Below are positions 13,601 to 24,316 of a stretch of DNA of 53,667 nucleotides, one piece after another. The number at the start of each line of letters is the position of its first letter. Positions within the stretch are counted from its first letter, which is position 1. This stretch comes from Zygnema cylindricum (taxonomy: Eukaryota > Streptophyta > Zygnematophyceae > Zygnematales > Zygnemataceae). The translations under genes were made by a program, and so were the position numbers. The stretch is from the NCBI GenBank assembly GCA_037447655.1, contig JBBHKE010002675.1:1-53667 (forward strand). The letters are read 5' to 3'. The notes under the pieces were generated by a model that saw only the letters and a list, made by a program, of their open reading frames with translations, was not told the origin of the DNA and did not search any database.

Positions 13601-16167
13601 TACTGTCCATGTTTGTGATTATCTACCGGGGGACAGTTTCACTCCCTCAGATTTAATGGATTATTTTATATTTATGCAGCTCCTTTACTTGGTTTTATGA
13701 TAATAGTTGAAGCCGGTTTCTTTTTATGCGGTAGATTATGGAGTGCACTAGTTTCATTTGTGATGTGTGAAAATTGTATGGCGATTTTAGTGTCTGCTTT
13801 GTTGTGAAACAATTTAACAGATTTAATATGTTATCTTTTGATTCGGGGATGCTTCCTGCAATGAAGACCGCTGGAAAATATATAATATGGTTAAAACAAC
13901 TCAAATATTTATTAGGTGTGTGAAATTTTGCGGTTTGAATCAGTTGACGTTTGCGGATCTTCACCGATAAGTTTATGCGGTTTTGGAAGTTGCATCAACA
14001 ATGGGGATGGATACTACCACTGCATCTGCTTCAAAGGCTTTCTTTCGACTAATAATAGTAACGGATTTCCCGTTTGCGTCGAATGTAAGTTCGATTGAAG
14101 AATGCTTAAATCATGTTAATGAACAGCACAGTACTGTTTCACTGAAAGCCTGTAATTTTTGAAAGTTTCTTCAATTTTTCTTCTTCTGGGCATGTTCGCG
14201 ACACTAGTTCTTAAAGATATCAATGCCTAAATGGCTATTCCTCTGATTTTTACATTCGAAAACATGGTTTCTAGTTGTTAGTTCATGCTCGTTTTGGAAA
14301 CTCTGTAAGCTGTTTGATGTGCTTAAAAAAGATTGTTTTCATTTACTTTTAACAATGTCGGGTTTCTAAATTCCGAGACCGTCTTTTTGCGATGCAGATC
14401 AAAGAGCTTCACCTGTTTTGCCGCAAACTTATACAGCGGTAAAAGGAGATCGTTGCTACTTTATCGCAATTCCTTTTGGATTAACGGTGCAACAGCTCAT
14501 TGTTGCGAATCCAAGGGCAAACAGGGTAAATGCCTCATTATAGATTTTTTTTTATTAAGGGAGAGGGAGAGGGAGAGGAAGGGAGAGAGGTAGAGGAAAA
14601 TCGGGCAATAGAGAATAGAGTCGAGTGTTTCTGACAGTTTGTGGATGTGAATTCACTTCATTTCCCTAGTTGGGTTTTTTGTTTTTGTGGTTTTTCAGAA
14701 TGTCTGTAGTCCCCTTTTGGTCGGTGAAGTTCTCGACATTTCGAGTGCGACAAGGTTCACCTGCAACACAACTTACACCATACAAGTGGTGCGTATTTGC
14801 TGGAAACTATACTGGGAAAAAGAAAAAGGAAATACCAAAAAAAAGAGAAAAAACGAAACAAAGGAAAATGAAAAGAAATCTACCAGTTTCATTTATTTCT
14901 TTTGGTTTGCATGGAACACCGAAGTGCTTAATGTGGCGTTCCCATTCATCCATCCATCCACTCTAAAAGTGTTCACATGTAAACAAATGCCCATTTCTAG
15001 TTTGCAAAAAAATTATTGTGGCTTTTGTATAAAAGGCAAGTCCAAATAGTGAAGGATAGTAAAATCTGACAATTTTTTTACAATTTTTGGATTTTAGAAT
15101 GATACTTGTGCCAATATCGAGACTGACCTCGGATTGAAAATGGCCTCCCTCGACAAAACTCTCAATGTGGGCCTCGTGTGCGGCACCTCTCCGACGCTTG
15201 ACGGCGTCTCTCCCGGGCTCCAGTGTCTCAGCAGGTGGATCCGCCCTCTCCCTCTCCCTCTCCCTCTCCCTCTCTCTCTCTCTCTCCCCCTCATTCATTC
15301 CTCTCCCCCCCCTCTCTCTCACTCTCTCTCCCTCTCCCCCCCCTCTCTCTCTCCCTCTCTCTCTCTCTCTTTGCAGGTGTGCATCCTGAGTGGTGATTCG
15401 AAGGCAATGCAGTCCTGCGGCTCTGTGGACACTGTGTTGGAGAGTGACGTCACAACAAATAAGAAAGGTAAAAGGTGTTCGGCAATTCTCGCGAGACTCG
15501 GTAACATCACAAAAAGTGATTTTTTCGCCCTGAACCCGGGAATCAACTGCAACAAACTGGTGGTGGGACAACAGGTGGGAATTGATAACGGGTAACTTTG
15601 TTTTGACGAGTTAAAAAAGAAGAAGAATAAAAAAGAACAACTCGGTATTATCTATATAATCAGTTGTTTTCACAGATTCTATCAACATTACTGCTTTCCA
15701 AAGTTTGCTATCGCCACTTTCAACCGTCGCAAAACCTTCGCGAAAGCCTTCTTGAAATTTCTTCCTAATCGTATTCCATTCCTTGTGATTGCAACGAGAT
15801 CCCTCCCTCTCTCCCTCCCTCCCTCCCTCCCTCGCCCCCTCCCTCGCCCCCTCCTCCCCCTGCCCGAGTATACATTTGCTTACCATTCCCCCTTTCGTGC
15901 ATGTTCCATGTGCAGTTCTGTACAACGGTCGTTGCAGCCCCTCCCATGGCATGCTCTCCGTATTACAAATGGCAGTCAGGTGACACGTGTACGAATGTTA
16001 TTCAAAAATTTTGCGGTGCCCGGACGACAAAAACTTGGATCCAATGTATGGGGCCAAATGCCGGTCTCTGTGTGGGAACGGGCAGTTCGTGGAGCGTAGG
16101 ACGAACTATTTGTGTGAGGACATGTATCAACTCGTCGGGAGGGAGAGTCGCCAATTGTTTCGGATGA
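7664..16167 (+). CDS. Secreted lectin-papain protease-EGF-LysM protein, copy A (apparent frame lesions)
   Basis: This is a predicted extracellular cysteine protease with glycan-binding modules. Exons: 7664-7766 (signal peptide [20 protein letters not shown]), 8848-8970, 9434-9580, 10065-10290, 10691-10969 (possibly split), 11432-11655, 11812-11949, 12992-13205, 13416-13553, 13944-14084, 14398-14525, 14699-14788, 15098-15234, 15377-15574, 15916-16167. Exons 3-4 carry ricin-B features ([17 protein letters not shown]). The protease spans exons 5-8: NQLTC then GACAIF (Gln and catalytic Cys), [11 protein letters not shown] (His), [12 protein letters not shown] (Asn). Exons at 13416 and 13944 are Cys-rich EGF-like modules. 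The last five exons are LysM-type ([41 protein letters not shown]). Relative to copy B there is a one-base gain in the C-run near 10193-10200 and a one-base loss near 15225-15234, so the locus may be a pseudogene or carry assembly errors. The exon at 10691 is the least certain. Confidence 0.85.
8230..8825. repeat. Degenerate ~30-bp tandem repeat in intron 1 of gene A
   Basis: Roughly 30-bp units of the form ccaatttataagacagtttc followed by tgacctaaac recur with many changes, most clearly from 8490 to 8815. The array ends directly before the acceptor of the second exon (8847). No coding content is seen. Confidence 0.55.
9590..9910. repeat. CT-rich minisatellite in intron 3 of gene A, period about 144 bp
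   Basis: A CT-rich block containing ctcgctcgatttctcactca occurs twice at about 144-bp spacing. The tract follows the donor of the third exon (9581) almost at once. Frames through it (poly Ser-Leu-Pro) are not genes. Confidence 0.75.
12150..12760 (-). mobile_element. Decayed fragment of a non-LTR reverse transcriptase in a gene A intron (antisense)
   Basis: On the minus strand the frame near 12700 reads [18 protein letters not shown]. This aligns with AFPSCLFPSVADDTHIIG of the intact element at 37.6-40.5 kb. Further along, near 12430, [18 protein letters not shown] aligns with VAFAMLTRCFPHRPSYLTR of the same protein, followed in another frame by [20 protein letters not shown] against DRLMDVFHSLLGRGAFDRES. 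Order and spacing agree with the intact copy. Frameshifts, stops and the change of catalytic ADD to SED show that it is dead. It lies wholly inside the 11950-12991 intron. Confidence 0.8.
15235..15376. repeat. CT-rich intron of gene A that stays open in frame
   Basis: This is a CT-rich intron between two LysM exons. It has no stop in the frame that joins the flanking exons, so an unspliced transcript would encode a Ser/Leu/Pro linker. The donor side is one base out of phase with the acceptor, compared with the paralogue. Confidence 0.6.
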
Positions 16168-17090
16168 TAGAGAGGTTTATACCGTCTATATCGTGAGGAA
16201 AGCTGACAGAATTGTTTATTTTTATTATGCAAATATTTATTTTTGTTTTTTGGAGAAGGCAAAATAAGGCCGGCTCATCTCGAAGCCGAATGTCCGCGAC
16301 AAACCTCAGAAGTTGGGTAAATATTGAGAAAGAGGTCTACTTTTCAGCCACTGCAGGCAAAATTATTCTCTAAAAGGCATAAAAAAACATTTATGACCAA
16401 AACTCTTTTCAGGACAATAGACATAAATCGTTGTAATTTTTTTTCCAATCCCATACGCACGCGGCCTTACATAAAGGCTACCGCTGATTTAGGCTGATTA
16501 TGTTTAATCTATTACATGTAGACATAGTTTTGCGTTTTTCCCCGCCTTTTTTCTTATAGAGAATGATACGCTTGTATCCTGTACAAATATGGACCTTGAG
16601 ATTAGGTCGGTAGTTGCAATAGTTCCAATAGTTGCACCAACGATTATTCGCAAAAAGGAGAATGTAGAGTGTTGGGAAAATTTTATGCGGCAATTCTCTC
16701 AATTTATCAAAGTTTCACGACTGCATATTCTTGAAACTCATTCTACACCACCGCATTGGTCGTTACTTTGAAGACCAGAGTGAGTTGTTTAAAAAACAAA
16801 ATTCAGTGTGGTTAACGTATTACAACTATTGTCTATGGGAGTTTAGACGGACGGATGTTTTTTTGGGCGTTTGTAAACAGGTTTCCATTAATAGGAAATG
16901 GAAATCGTTTTAAACAAATTAGGCTAAGTTTATCATCATTGAGATTTGGTGTTTATATTGTCAATCTTTCACGAGACTAGTCTTCTATGTGTATTGTGTT
17001 CGATTTAAAAACAAAATGTTTCAACTCTCCTTATCGTATTTTTTTATCTTTGGGATCCATGGAAATTTTGACATGACATCGAGGAAATTC
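16168..17090. other. Spacer downstream of gene A
   Basis: This is AT-rich sequence following the stop of gene A and presumably contains its 3' UTR. No gene or repeat that I can name is seen. Confidence 0.5.
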
Positions 17091-17091
17091 T

Positions 17092-17200
17092 CTCTCTCCC
17101 TCTCCCTCTCCCTCTCCCCATCCCTCCCTCTCCCACTTCCCTCTCCCTCTCCCCCTCCCCCTCCCTCTTCCCCTCCCCCTCTCTCTCCCTCTCTCTCAAA
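17092..17200. repeat. CT/CCCT-rich microsatellite
   Basis: A degenerate CTCCCT tract in the spacer between genes A and B. It is not coding. Confidence 0.85.
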
Positions 17201-17610
17201 CTTGCATTTTGCATCCTTTGTTGTCTATTTGAGTTTCACATCCTTGTTTTGCTCCTTACACATAATTGGACGGGGAAATGTAGCGAGAGCTTGACTGTTT
17301 TGACTTATTAAGAAAAAGACGACAAATGCGGATTGCTTTTTCGCTTTTGCTGTATATACTATTCTTTGTGAGTGATTGAACCTTGAACATTCTACACCGT
17401 TTTCTACCCACGTTAATGTGAAACTAAAAAAGTATAAAAATGGGCATTCTATGAATTATTGTCAATTGAAATGGTGAGTTGTTGACAAAAAGAGAGTGAT
17501 GTCATTTGGGCTCAGGGGATCAAACCGGTGCACCTCGCGCCACTATTAAGCTGAATGACATTATCTTGGTCTTATTTTTGAGCGAAATTAGTGTTAATCA
17601 CACCAATGAA

Positions 17611-17832
17611 ACTACACCGCTAATTGTTATTAGTGTTAAAGTTTTTTTCGCCACTTAAAACATATTTTCTTCGTGCACACTTCTCTGATTGTCAATCCGA
17701 TGGTTGCTATTATAAGGCAAGATTCTCACCTTCTAATTGGCAGTCTCCGATTGACAATCCGACAAGTGTATACGGAGAAAAGATGTTTTAACTGGCGAAA
17801 AAACTGACACTTGTTACGATTAACGGTGTAGC
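17611..17832. mobile_element. Foldback MITE with ~95-bp imperfect terminal inverted repeats
   Basis: The left arm starts ctacaccgctaattgttatt and continues through tttttttcgccacttaaaac to gattgtcaatccg. The right arm read in reverse complement gives gctacaccgttaatcgtaac, then ttttttcgccagttaaaaca, then cggattgtcaatc. The arms pair over almost the whole element, leaving a short loop. The end sequence recurs at 18054, 32521 and 50429. Confidence 0.75.
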
Positions 17833-18053
17833 GACCCCACTCCAATCTTAAGTATTGTAAACTCCGGTGTCTAAGAGTGATGGAGTAACCATACTACCAT
17901 TGAGGGTAAAGATTCCAACAATTTTTGAGGTAATTGTACGGTTCACCCTCACCATTAGGGCTATGTTTTTCAATGTAGAAACCCCATGAATGGAAGGTGT
18001 CGAGGCGGGTGTTCTTGATTTTGTTTATGTTTTCGTTTTCTTTCTGGTTTTGC

Positions 18054-18180
18054 AGTACACTGACCATCGCTATTAGTGAAAATTTCGGCAGAGTGCATGG
18101 TCTGTTTAAGACCACTCTACAGCAAAAAAACGTCACAACAAAGTAGTGTTATCAACACTAACAACGAATGGGTAGTGTAG
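18054..18180. mobile_element. Short MITE of the same family
   Basis: The left end agtacactgaccatcgctat and the reverse complement of the right end (ctacactacccattcgttgt, then tagtgtt) match the family terminus CACTACACCGCCCATCGTTATTAG with changes. The interior is short and non-coding. Confidence 0.6.
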
Positions 18181-18304
18181 CTGTCAATCTATCCACCAGT
18201 CAGATGATACGCACGGCAACCAAATATCTGACACCTGGCAGACGACGCTTTGGTGAACTTGTCCAGAATGATTGGCCACGATGGCTAAGGGCATTTTCCC
18301 ATGT

Positions 18305-19230
18305 GATATAGTAAGGGTTTTCCCCTGTCGTTTTCCTCCAAAACTTAGGCCGCAACGAGAAAATCTGCAGCCGTACCAAAAAAAAAATGAAATTACCACA
18401 ATACGATTTGTGTCACCTTGAAAATTTAAATGTACTCCAGTTTGTGGTTTAGCGCGTTTCGATCCACTTTCGTGTCCCTCCATCTCATCTTCAAAATTCT
18501 ACGGAAATCACCTTGCGAGGTGATTTTAATTTAAGTTTGAAGATATGAGCGAATAGGCAGATATTGTCGCACGCGTCAGAGGTTTTTGAAAAAAAAAAAT
18601 GCAGTACGCGGAGTACCCAAAAAAAAATCCACTCTCCATTTCCAGCCTGAACGACTTTTTTTTCCGTGCAGGGGCCGTCGAGGGGTCTCGAGCAACAAAT
18701 GCCATTTCACAAAAGCGAAGTCCGTGAAGGCGCCTCTTTTATCTCCCTCTCCCACTATCACGTCTATCTCACAATTCTTGCAATTAAAAACGGCAATAGT
18801 GGTATCAAATGAAAGATCCCTAAAAAATATTACTTTTAACTATCTTTTGGCGTATTTTGATTGCAAGTAGAGTGAGAAAGGACGAAAAAACAAAACCGGG
18901 AAACGATGGCGGAAAGTTTTGGAATTAATCGTCGACGATTTCACAAGTGAGCATGACGTCAAAATGTCGCAAAACCCTAGACATCTACAATGTCACAGTA
19001 AACTAGACGCCTACAACCGTCGCTATTTTGTAAATGTCATCAATTGTTGCAAGTTTTGTAGTGGTTTACAACCGTCACAAATTACACCCACGTCTACATC
19101 CGTCACAATTTAAAGTAACGATTTCATTGTATCAACGCTTGAAAGTACTACGGAAAATCTTCGCTAAAAAACAAAGTTACAAGACTAAGGGTACGACCCC
19201 ATGTAATTGTAACTTAGGGTACTTTCGCAT
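18305..19230. repeat. ~0.9 kb direct repeat, copy 1
   Basis: Blocks in order: ctgtcgttttcctccaaaac, gcagccgtaccaaaaaa, tagcgcgtttcgatccactt, atcaccttgcgaggtgattt, a Cs-and-Gs block gaagtccgtgaaggcgcctc, then tctacatccgtcacaattta and aatcttcgctaaaaaacaaa. All recur in the same order from 19245. No protein motif is seen. It is probably a non-autonomous mobile element or a tandem-duplicated repeat unit. Confidence 0.7.
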
Positions 19231-19244
19231 GTGCTAAAGTTACA

Positions 19245-21130
19245 GTTATTTTCTGTCGTTTTCCTCCATAACTTAGAAAAAAACGAGAAAATTCGCAGCC
19301 GTACCAAAAAAATGAAATTGACACCTTACAGGTTGCGTTACCTTACAACTTTAAATGTAATGTAATTTGTCGTCTAGTGCAAAGCAGTTTGTCGTCTAGC
19401 GCATTTCGACCCAATTTCGCGTCCTTCCAACTCATCTTCAAACTTTATATAAAATCACCTCGTCACCTCGCGAGATGATTTTAAATAAAGTTCCACGAGG
19501 TAAACGAATAGGCATATGCTATCGCACGTGCCGGAAGTTTTTTACAATTTTTGAGCGCGGAGTACCAAAAAAAAAACCCACCGCACGTTTCCAACCTGTG
19601 CGTGACTTTTTTCCTTGCGCTTTTTTCCGTAGAGGGGCCGTGGAGGGGGTTTCGACCAACGGACGCCATTTCGCAAAATCGAAGTCCGTGAAAGCGCCTC
19701 TCTCTCTCTCTCTCCCTCTCCCACTAACGCGCCTATCTCACAATTCTTGCAATGAAAAAAGGTAAGAAAGGTATCAAATGAAATATTTATAAAAAATATT
19801 TATTTTGGCTGTCTTTTAGCTTATTTTGGTGGCAAGTAGAGTGAGAACGAACGAAAAAACAAAATCGGAAAACCATGGCGGAATGTTTTAGAATTTGTGA
19901 CGTCGACGCAATCATAAGTACGCGTGACGTCAAAATGTCACAAACCCTAAACATCTACAATGTCACAAGTAGCTAGACGTCTACAACCGTCTCTATTTTG
20001 TAGTGTTGTGTATCGGTAAAAAAATTATCGCGATAACACCGATACCGATAGTTATCGGTTATCGAACGGTCAGCGGTCCCGATATATTTGTACTTTCTGT
20101 ACTTTCTGTCCGGATTGCTTTCTGTCCGGTAAACTGAACGGTAAATTTACGAGAAATGTACAGTTATTTACGGGAAATGTACGAAATTTGACGAAAATAT
20201 ACGTTGCACTTTTGTAGTACTTTTTGGGCGGTTAACTGAACATAAATTTTACGGAAACGTACGGAATTGTACCGATAAACTGATTATCATGGAACGGTAA
20301 AAAGACGGCGGACACAAAGTACAACGGATGCAAAATAACATTATGCGCGCCGGTGAAATCGAACGGACGAAATTCAATGAGAAAATACGAGCGGACGGTG
20401 AGCGTGAACGCCGGCATCTCGGAATGGCTTTTTTGCGTTGCCAAAAAAGCCGACGGATTGACACGTGGCAGGTTTCTAGTGGATCCCAAAAAATAAAGGG
20501 ACAAAGCCACGGCGTCGGATGTGAAAGGTACATCGTTTTAACTGGAGCCGTACTAAAGCCGTACACATCTTATGCCGGCTACTGTACTTTCGGCTTGTAC
20601 AAATGATCTGATTGGTAGGTACCTCAGGGGTTGTGAGTAGGGCGCGTCGGGGGAATAAGACGTACAGTTGAGTGTACATGCCGTACAGATATCTGTACGG
20701 ATCGTACAGTTATCGCCGATAATTATCGTTATCGGCATTATCGCCGATAAGTAGCCGATATTATCGGCTACTTATCGGCGATAAGACTGATAACGATATA
20801 TCGTACCAATATATCGCTTATCGGGTCCCCGAAAAAAGGCCCATATCGGTTATCGGCAAATCCTTACCGATACACAACACTACTGTACTATTTTGTAAAC
20901 GTCATGAATTGTCGCGAGTTTTGTACGCGTCTACAATCGTCACAAATTACACCCACGTCTACATCCGTCACAATCTAAAGTTACGATTTCATTTCTTTAC
21001 ATACGAATGCTCTGAAAGTTGTACGGAGAATCTTCGCTAAAAAACAAACTAACAAGACTAAGTTTCGGTTACACGCGAAAGTACCCTTATCGAACTTACT
21101 TTGTATTTTAGCGCAGATTCTCCGTACACG
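19245..21130. repeat. ~0.9 kb direct repeat, copy 2, split by a hAT-like insertion
   Basis: The same blocks as copy 1 occur here: ctgtcgttttcctccataac, gcagccgtaccaaaaaaatg, tagcgcatttcgacccaatt, gaagtccgtgaaagcgcctc, and after the insertion tctacatccgtcacaatcta and aatcttcgctaaaaaacaaa. Its right end (21005-21145) contains an inverted arrangement of tacggagaatcttcgc and gcgcagattctccgta. Related words recur near 27300-27740. Confidence 0.7.
20001..20887. mobile_element. Non-autonomous hAT-like element with 8-bp target duplication
   Basis: The left end tagtgttgtgtatcggtaa is matched by the reverse complement of 20864-20882. The 8-bp word ctattttg stands at 19993-20000 and again at 20888-20895. 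The uninterrupted sister copy reads ctattttgtaaatgtc at the same place, giving the empty site directly. The right end has five extra bases (ctgta) outside the inverted repeat. Many TATCGG/CCGATA words near both ends resemble subterminal transposase sites. At 887 bp it holds no transposase. Confidence 0.75.
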
Positions 21131-21830
21131 ATTTTCAAGTGTCCCTATGTGTCCCCATGGCTGTACAACATGCCTTTGCGGAAACCTCTCCTGTCCGGCG
21201 GCCATGACTTCGCATAATCTTTCACCTTCGCAGATTTTTCACCTTTCCGTGAAATGACACTGGAAAAAAAACCCCTGCAATGAAATCCCTGCAAAAAAAA
21301 AACGTACACGATGCAAGCAGACAAAAACAAACAACCCTGAACCGAGCAATTTTCGCGCTACGGACAAACGGTGAGAGCGGTGAGAGGATGCGGCGCACAC
21401 GTCCACGTCGCCCCCCTTTCAGCGTCCGTCAGAGGTCGGACACGAATCCTCCAAATCGGCCACCAACAGAAACAAAAGAAAATGATTGCAACTCCAATAA
21501 TGGGCATTGTTGACGTCACGATGCCTTTGAAGTTTGAACCCTTTCGTTATTTGCTGCAATGTTTTGGGCAGCAAGTCATTAAGGACTCGGTTTTATTTGG
21601 GGGCGTTTCCACTGCCGCGGGCGAAATACTGCAGCCAGAACCGTCGCAGCCACGGCTGCAGGCGGCCGAAGGATCGGACGGCCAGGAATCGCGGAAACAC
21701 TATTATTGCTGGCTCGAAAAGTCGAGCTTGCCACGATGCGGCCGAGAGCCCCACCGGACGTCCCCTGCCGTCCTGGGCACTGCCAGAATCATTGGCATTT
21801 GTCGTTTTTGACAGCTGGGCTTTTGGATAG

Positions 21831-21872
21831 CCAATCGCAGCGCACCCTCCGCAAGCTCCGCCAAGTATATAT
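21831..21872 (+). promoter_or_regulatory. Candidate core promoter of gene B (CCAAT 21831, TATA 21866)
   Basis: gccaatcgcag is followed 35 bp on by aagtatatatttcgg, in a GC-rich region about 115-120 bp before the first in-frame ATG of gene B. Spacing and wording fit a TATA promoter, and the wording resembles gene A. Confidence 0.5.
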
Positions 21873-21927
21873 TTCGGCCGCGAGACGCGCTGCTCACACG
21901 TGTTTTCGTCTTCTGAGTCACCGACAT

Positions 21928-21962
21928 AGTACTGTACTGTACAGTACTGTACAGTACTGTGT
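21928..21962. promoter_or_regulatory. GTACTGTAC/ACAGTACTGT repeat just before gene B
   Basis: A run of overlapping self-complementary GTAC units (containing the 16-bp palindrome agtactgtacagtact) lies about 25 bp before the ATG. It would sit in the 5' UTR if the TATA at 21866 is used. It resembles the palindrome upstream of gene A. Confidence 0.4.
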
Positions 21963-21986
21963 AGTGCAGTGAAATAGCACTCCGAA

Positions 21987-24272
21987 ATGATATCCCGCCA
22001 GACGCTCTTCCACGCCTCGCCTCGCTCCCCGCACTCCGCCTTGCCCGCCATGACCGCCGCGGCGACCTTTATCATATTTACCATTTTTGCCACAGCCATG
22101 GCGTCTCCGAGAAGGTGTTCATGGCGGCAGTCGCAAGCTGGCGACTGCGAGGAAGGTGAGAGGGAGGAGAGCTCGCCCCCCTGCCTTGTGCCGCTCCGGT
22201 CTCTGCCGCCGTACAGGCTTCCCAGTGAACAGTGAACCCAGGACTGTCTGGCCCCGCTCCGCTCCGCTGCCTGCCACGAGAGACAGGGAGGCGGCGCTGT
22301 GTTCTCAGCGTCACGTCACGAATCTGTTCCCCTGCGACATGTGCCACGTGTGATTCCGTGCGTTGCCTCACACGTGTGTGGCCTGTCTGACGTGGCTCTC
22401 TGCAGGCATCGCTCGGGGCGGCTTGGAGCAGTGGGCGGCGGCGGCGGCGGAGGGAGGCTTCGCGGTGCGGCCGGCGGTGTCGTTCTCGGCCTGGGGGGCA
22501 GACTCGGGCGCGACCCTGGCGCTGCTGCCGTGTGAGGCCCGCGACCCCGGGCCGCTCGGAGGGGGATGGCCCATGGCTGGGGTTTGAGGACCTAGGCTGG
22601 CGGGGTGACGCTGACCGGATATAGAATGGATGCTTCTTTTGCTCGCAGACTCTGACGGATACGACAAGAATGTCGGCGGCCTTTGGAACATTGTGCCGAC
22701 CAACGGATCGTACGTCTTTCGAAACGAAATGAATGGGAAATGTCTCGACGTCCCCATGCAGCAGTCGCTTGTGGGAGTGCAAGTTATTCAATCGAGTGAG
22801 TCAAACTATAAAGCAGAAAAGAGGGAAACAGGGAAAGAGGGAAAGAGGGAGGGAAAGGAGGGAAAGGAGGAAGAGAAAAAGGAGGGATAAGTTCTGGCGA
22901 ATTTAAATTTCAAATTAGGACTCCCTTAACTCCATTTGTCCGGCTGCTGTCGAGTTAACTGAAAAGCGATCAGGTCACATTCCATGGTCATATCACCTCG
23001 TCTTCCACATTCAAAACTAAATTCCCTCTCTCCCCTTTCCCCCTTCAACTCCCTCTCCCTCTCCCTCTCCCTCTCCCCCTCACCCTCCTCTATCTAAGTA
23101 CTGCAGCCTAGGCTCAACGTAGTGACACAAATATCTCTCTCTCTCTCTTGCTTCCTCTCCCTCCCTCTAACCAGTCTAGGATTCTCCTGCGGCTCTTGCA
23201 TTGCCATCAGGTTGCAGTCCAGTCTTTCGACAACTCTGGAGCTCCCTTCATGAACAGCAGGAGGGTCCTGAAATCCAGTGGCGCCACGTGGAATCTGGCC
23301 TCTGTCTGGAGGCAGTCTCCACACGTGTGGTGCTCAAAGCCTGTCTGACCACACCTGGGTTTATCCGCACCCAACTATGGCTTCCCGCGCCGCCCTCCTC
23401 TCTGGCATCCACCGTCTGTGAGCTTTCTGAGACTCTTTCTGCCGTGGCTTCTTGAATGCCTTTTTGAATGGCAGGTGCGATTGCCGTACGACAATTTGAT
23501 TCAGCAACTATGTGTCATGTGGAGAGACAGCTGTTGTACGGCAGTGGTAATTTGTTTGCTTGGAAGCAGGTGCAAAAATTGTCACCCTTTGTGCGTTTTG
23601 CTGGCAGCTCCTACAGGACTGAGCTTCTTCACCTCCCCCGGAAACGACAAGGAGTCAAAACTCAATGTGTTCTCTCGACACGCCAGCTTGGCTGGTACGA
23701 AACTCCCCACTGAGGTCGACTGGAGGCCTCTCTTCTCGAATGAATCGACCAATCAGCTAGCATGCGGTACGGTTCAAAACACTTAGGACAAAATATATGA
23801 CGTAACGGCCATCTTCTCGAGCCATTTTTAACAACACTCACCAAGAATAGAAGATTGCAGTGGTTCCATCTCCTACTCTGGAGTTAAAACTGCAGAGTAG
23901 TTTGTAGTTGTTTTGCTTAACCGTCTTATGTGAAAAAAAAAGAAACTATTTTAGCTGTTATTGTAGTTGTTTCACTTAACCGTTTCGCATGGCAAAATAG
24001 ATTTTAACTGCTATTACTTGTGGAGTTCCTCTTTCTACTGGCAGGAGCGTGCTCCATATTTGCTGGGGTGGGAGCCATCGAGGGCCTGCAGACCCGCGTG
24101 ACAGGTGTCACGCCTGTGTCCCTCGCGCGGCAGCAGGCTCTAGACTGCTTCGGATCCTGCGGCGGCAGCTGGCCCGAGGCCGTCCTGCAGGGAAGCGCCT
24201 CGCTCCCGGCTGGCGTAGCCACCACACACGACTATGGGGCTTATAAGGGCGTCGTGTCCACATGCAAGGTGT

Positions 24273-24316
<44 letters not shown>

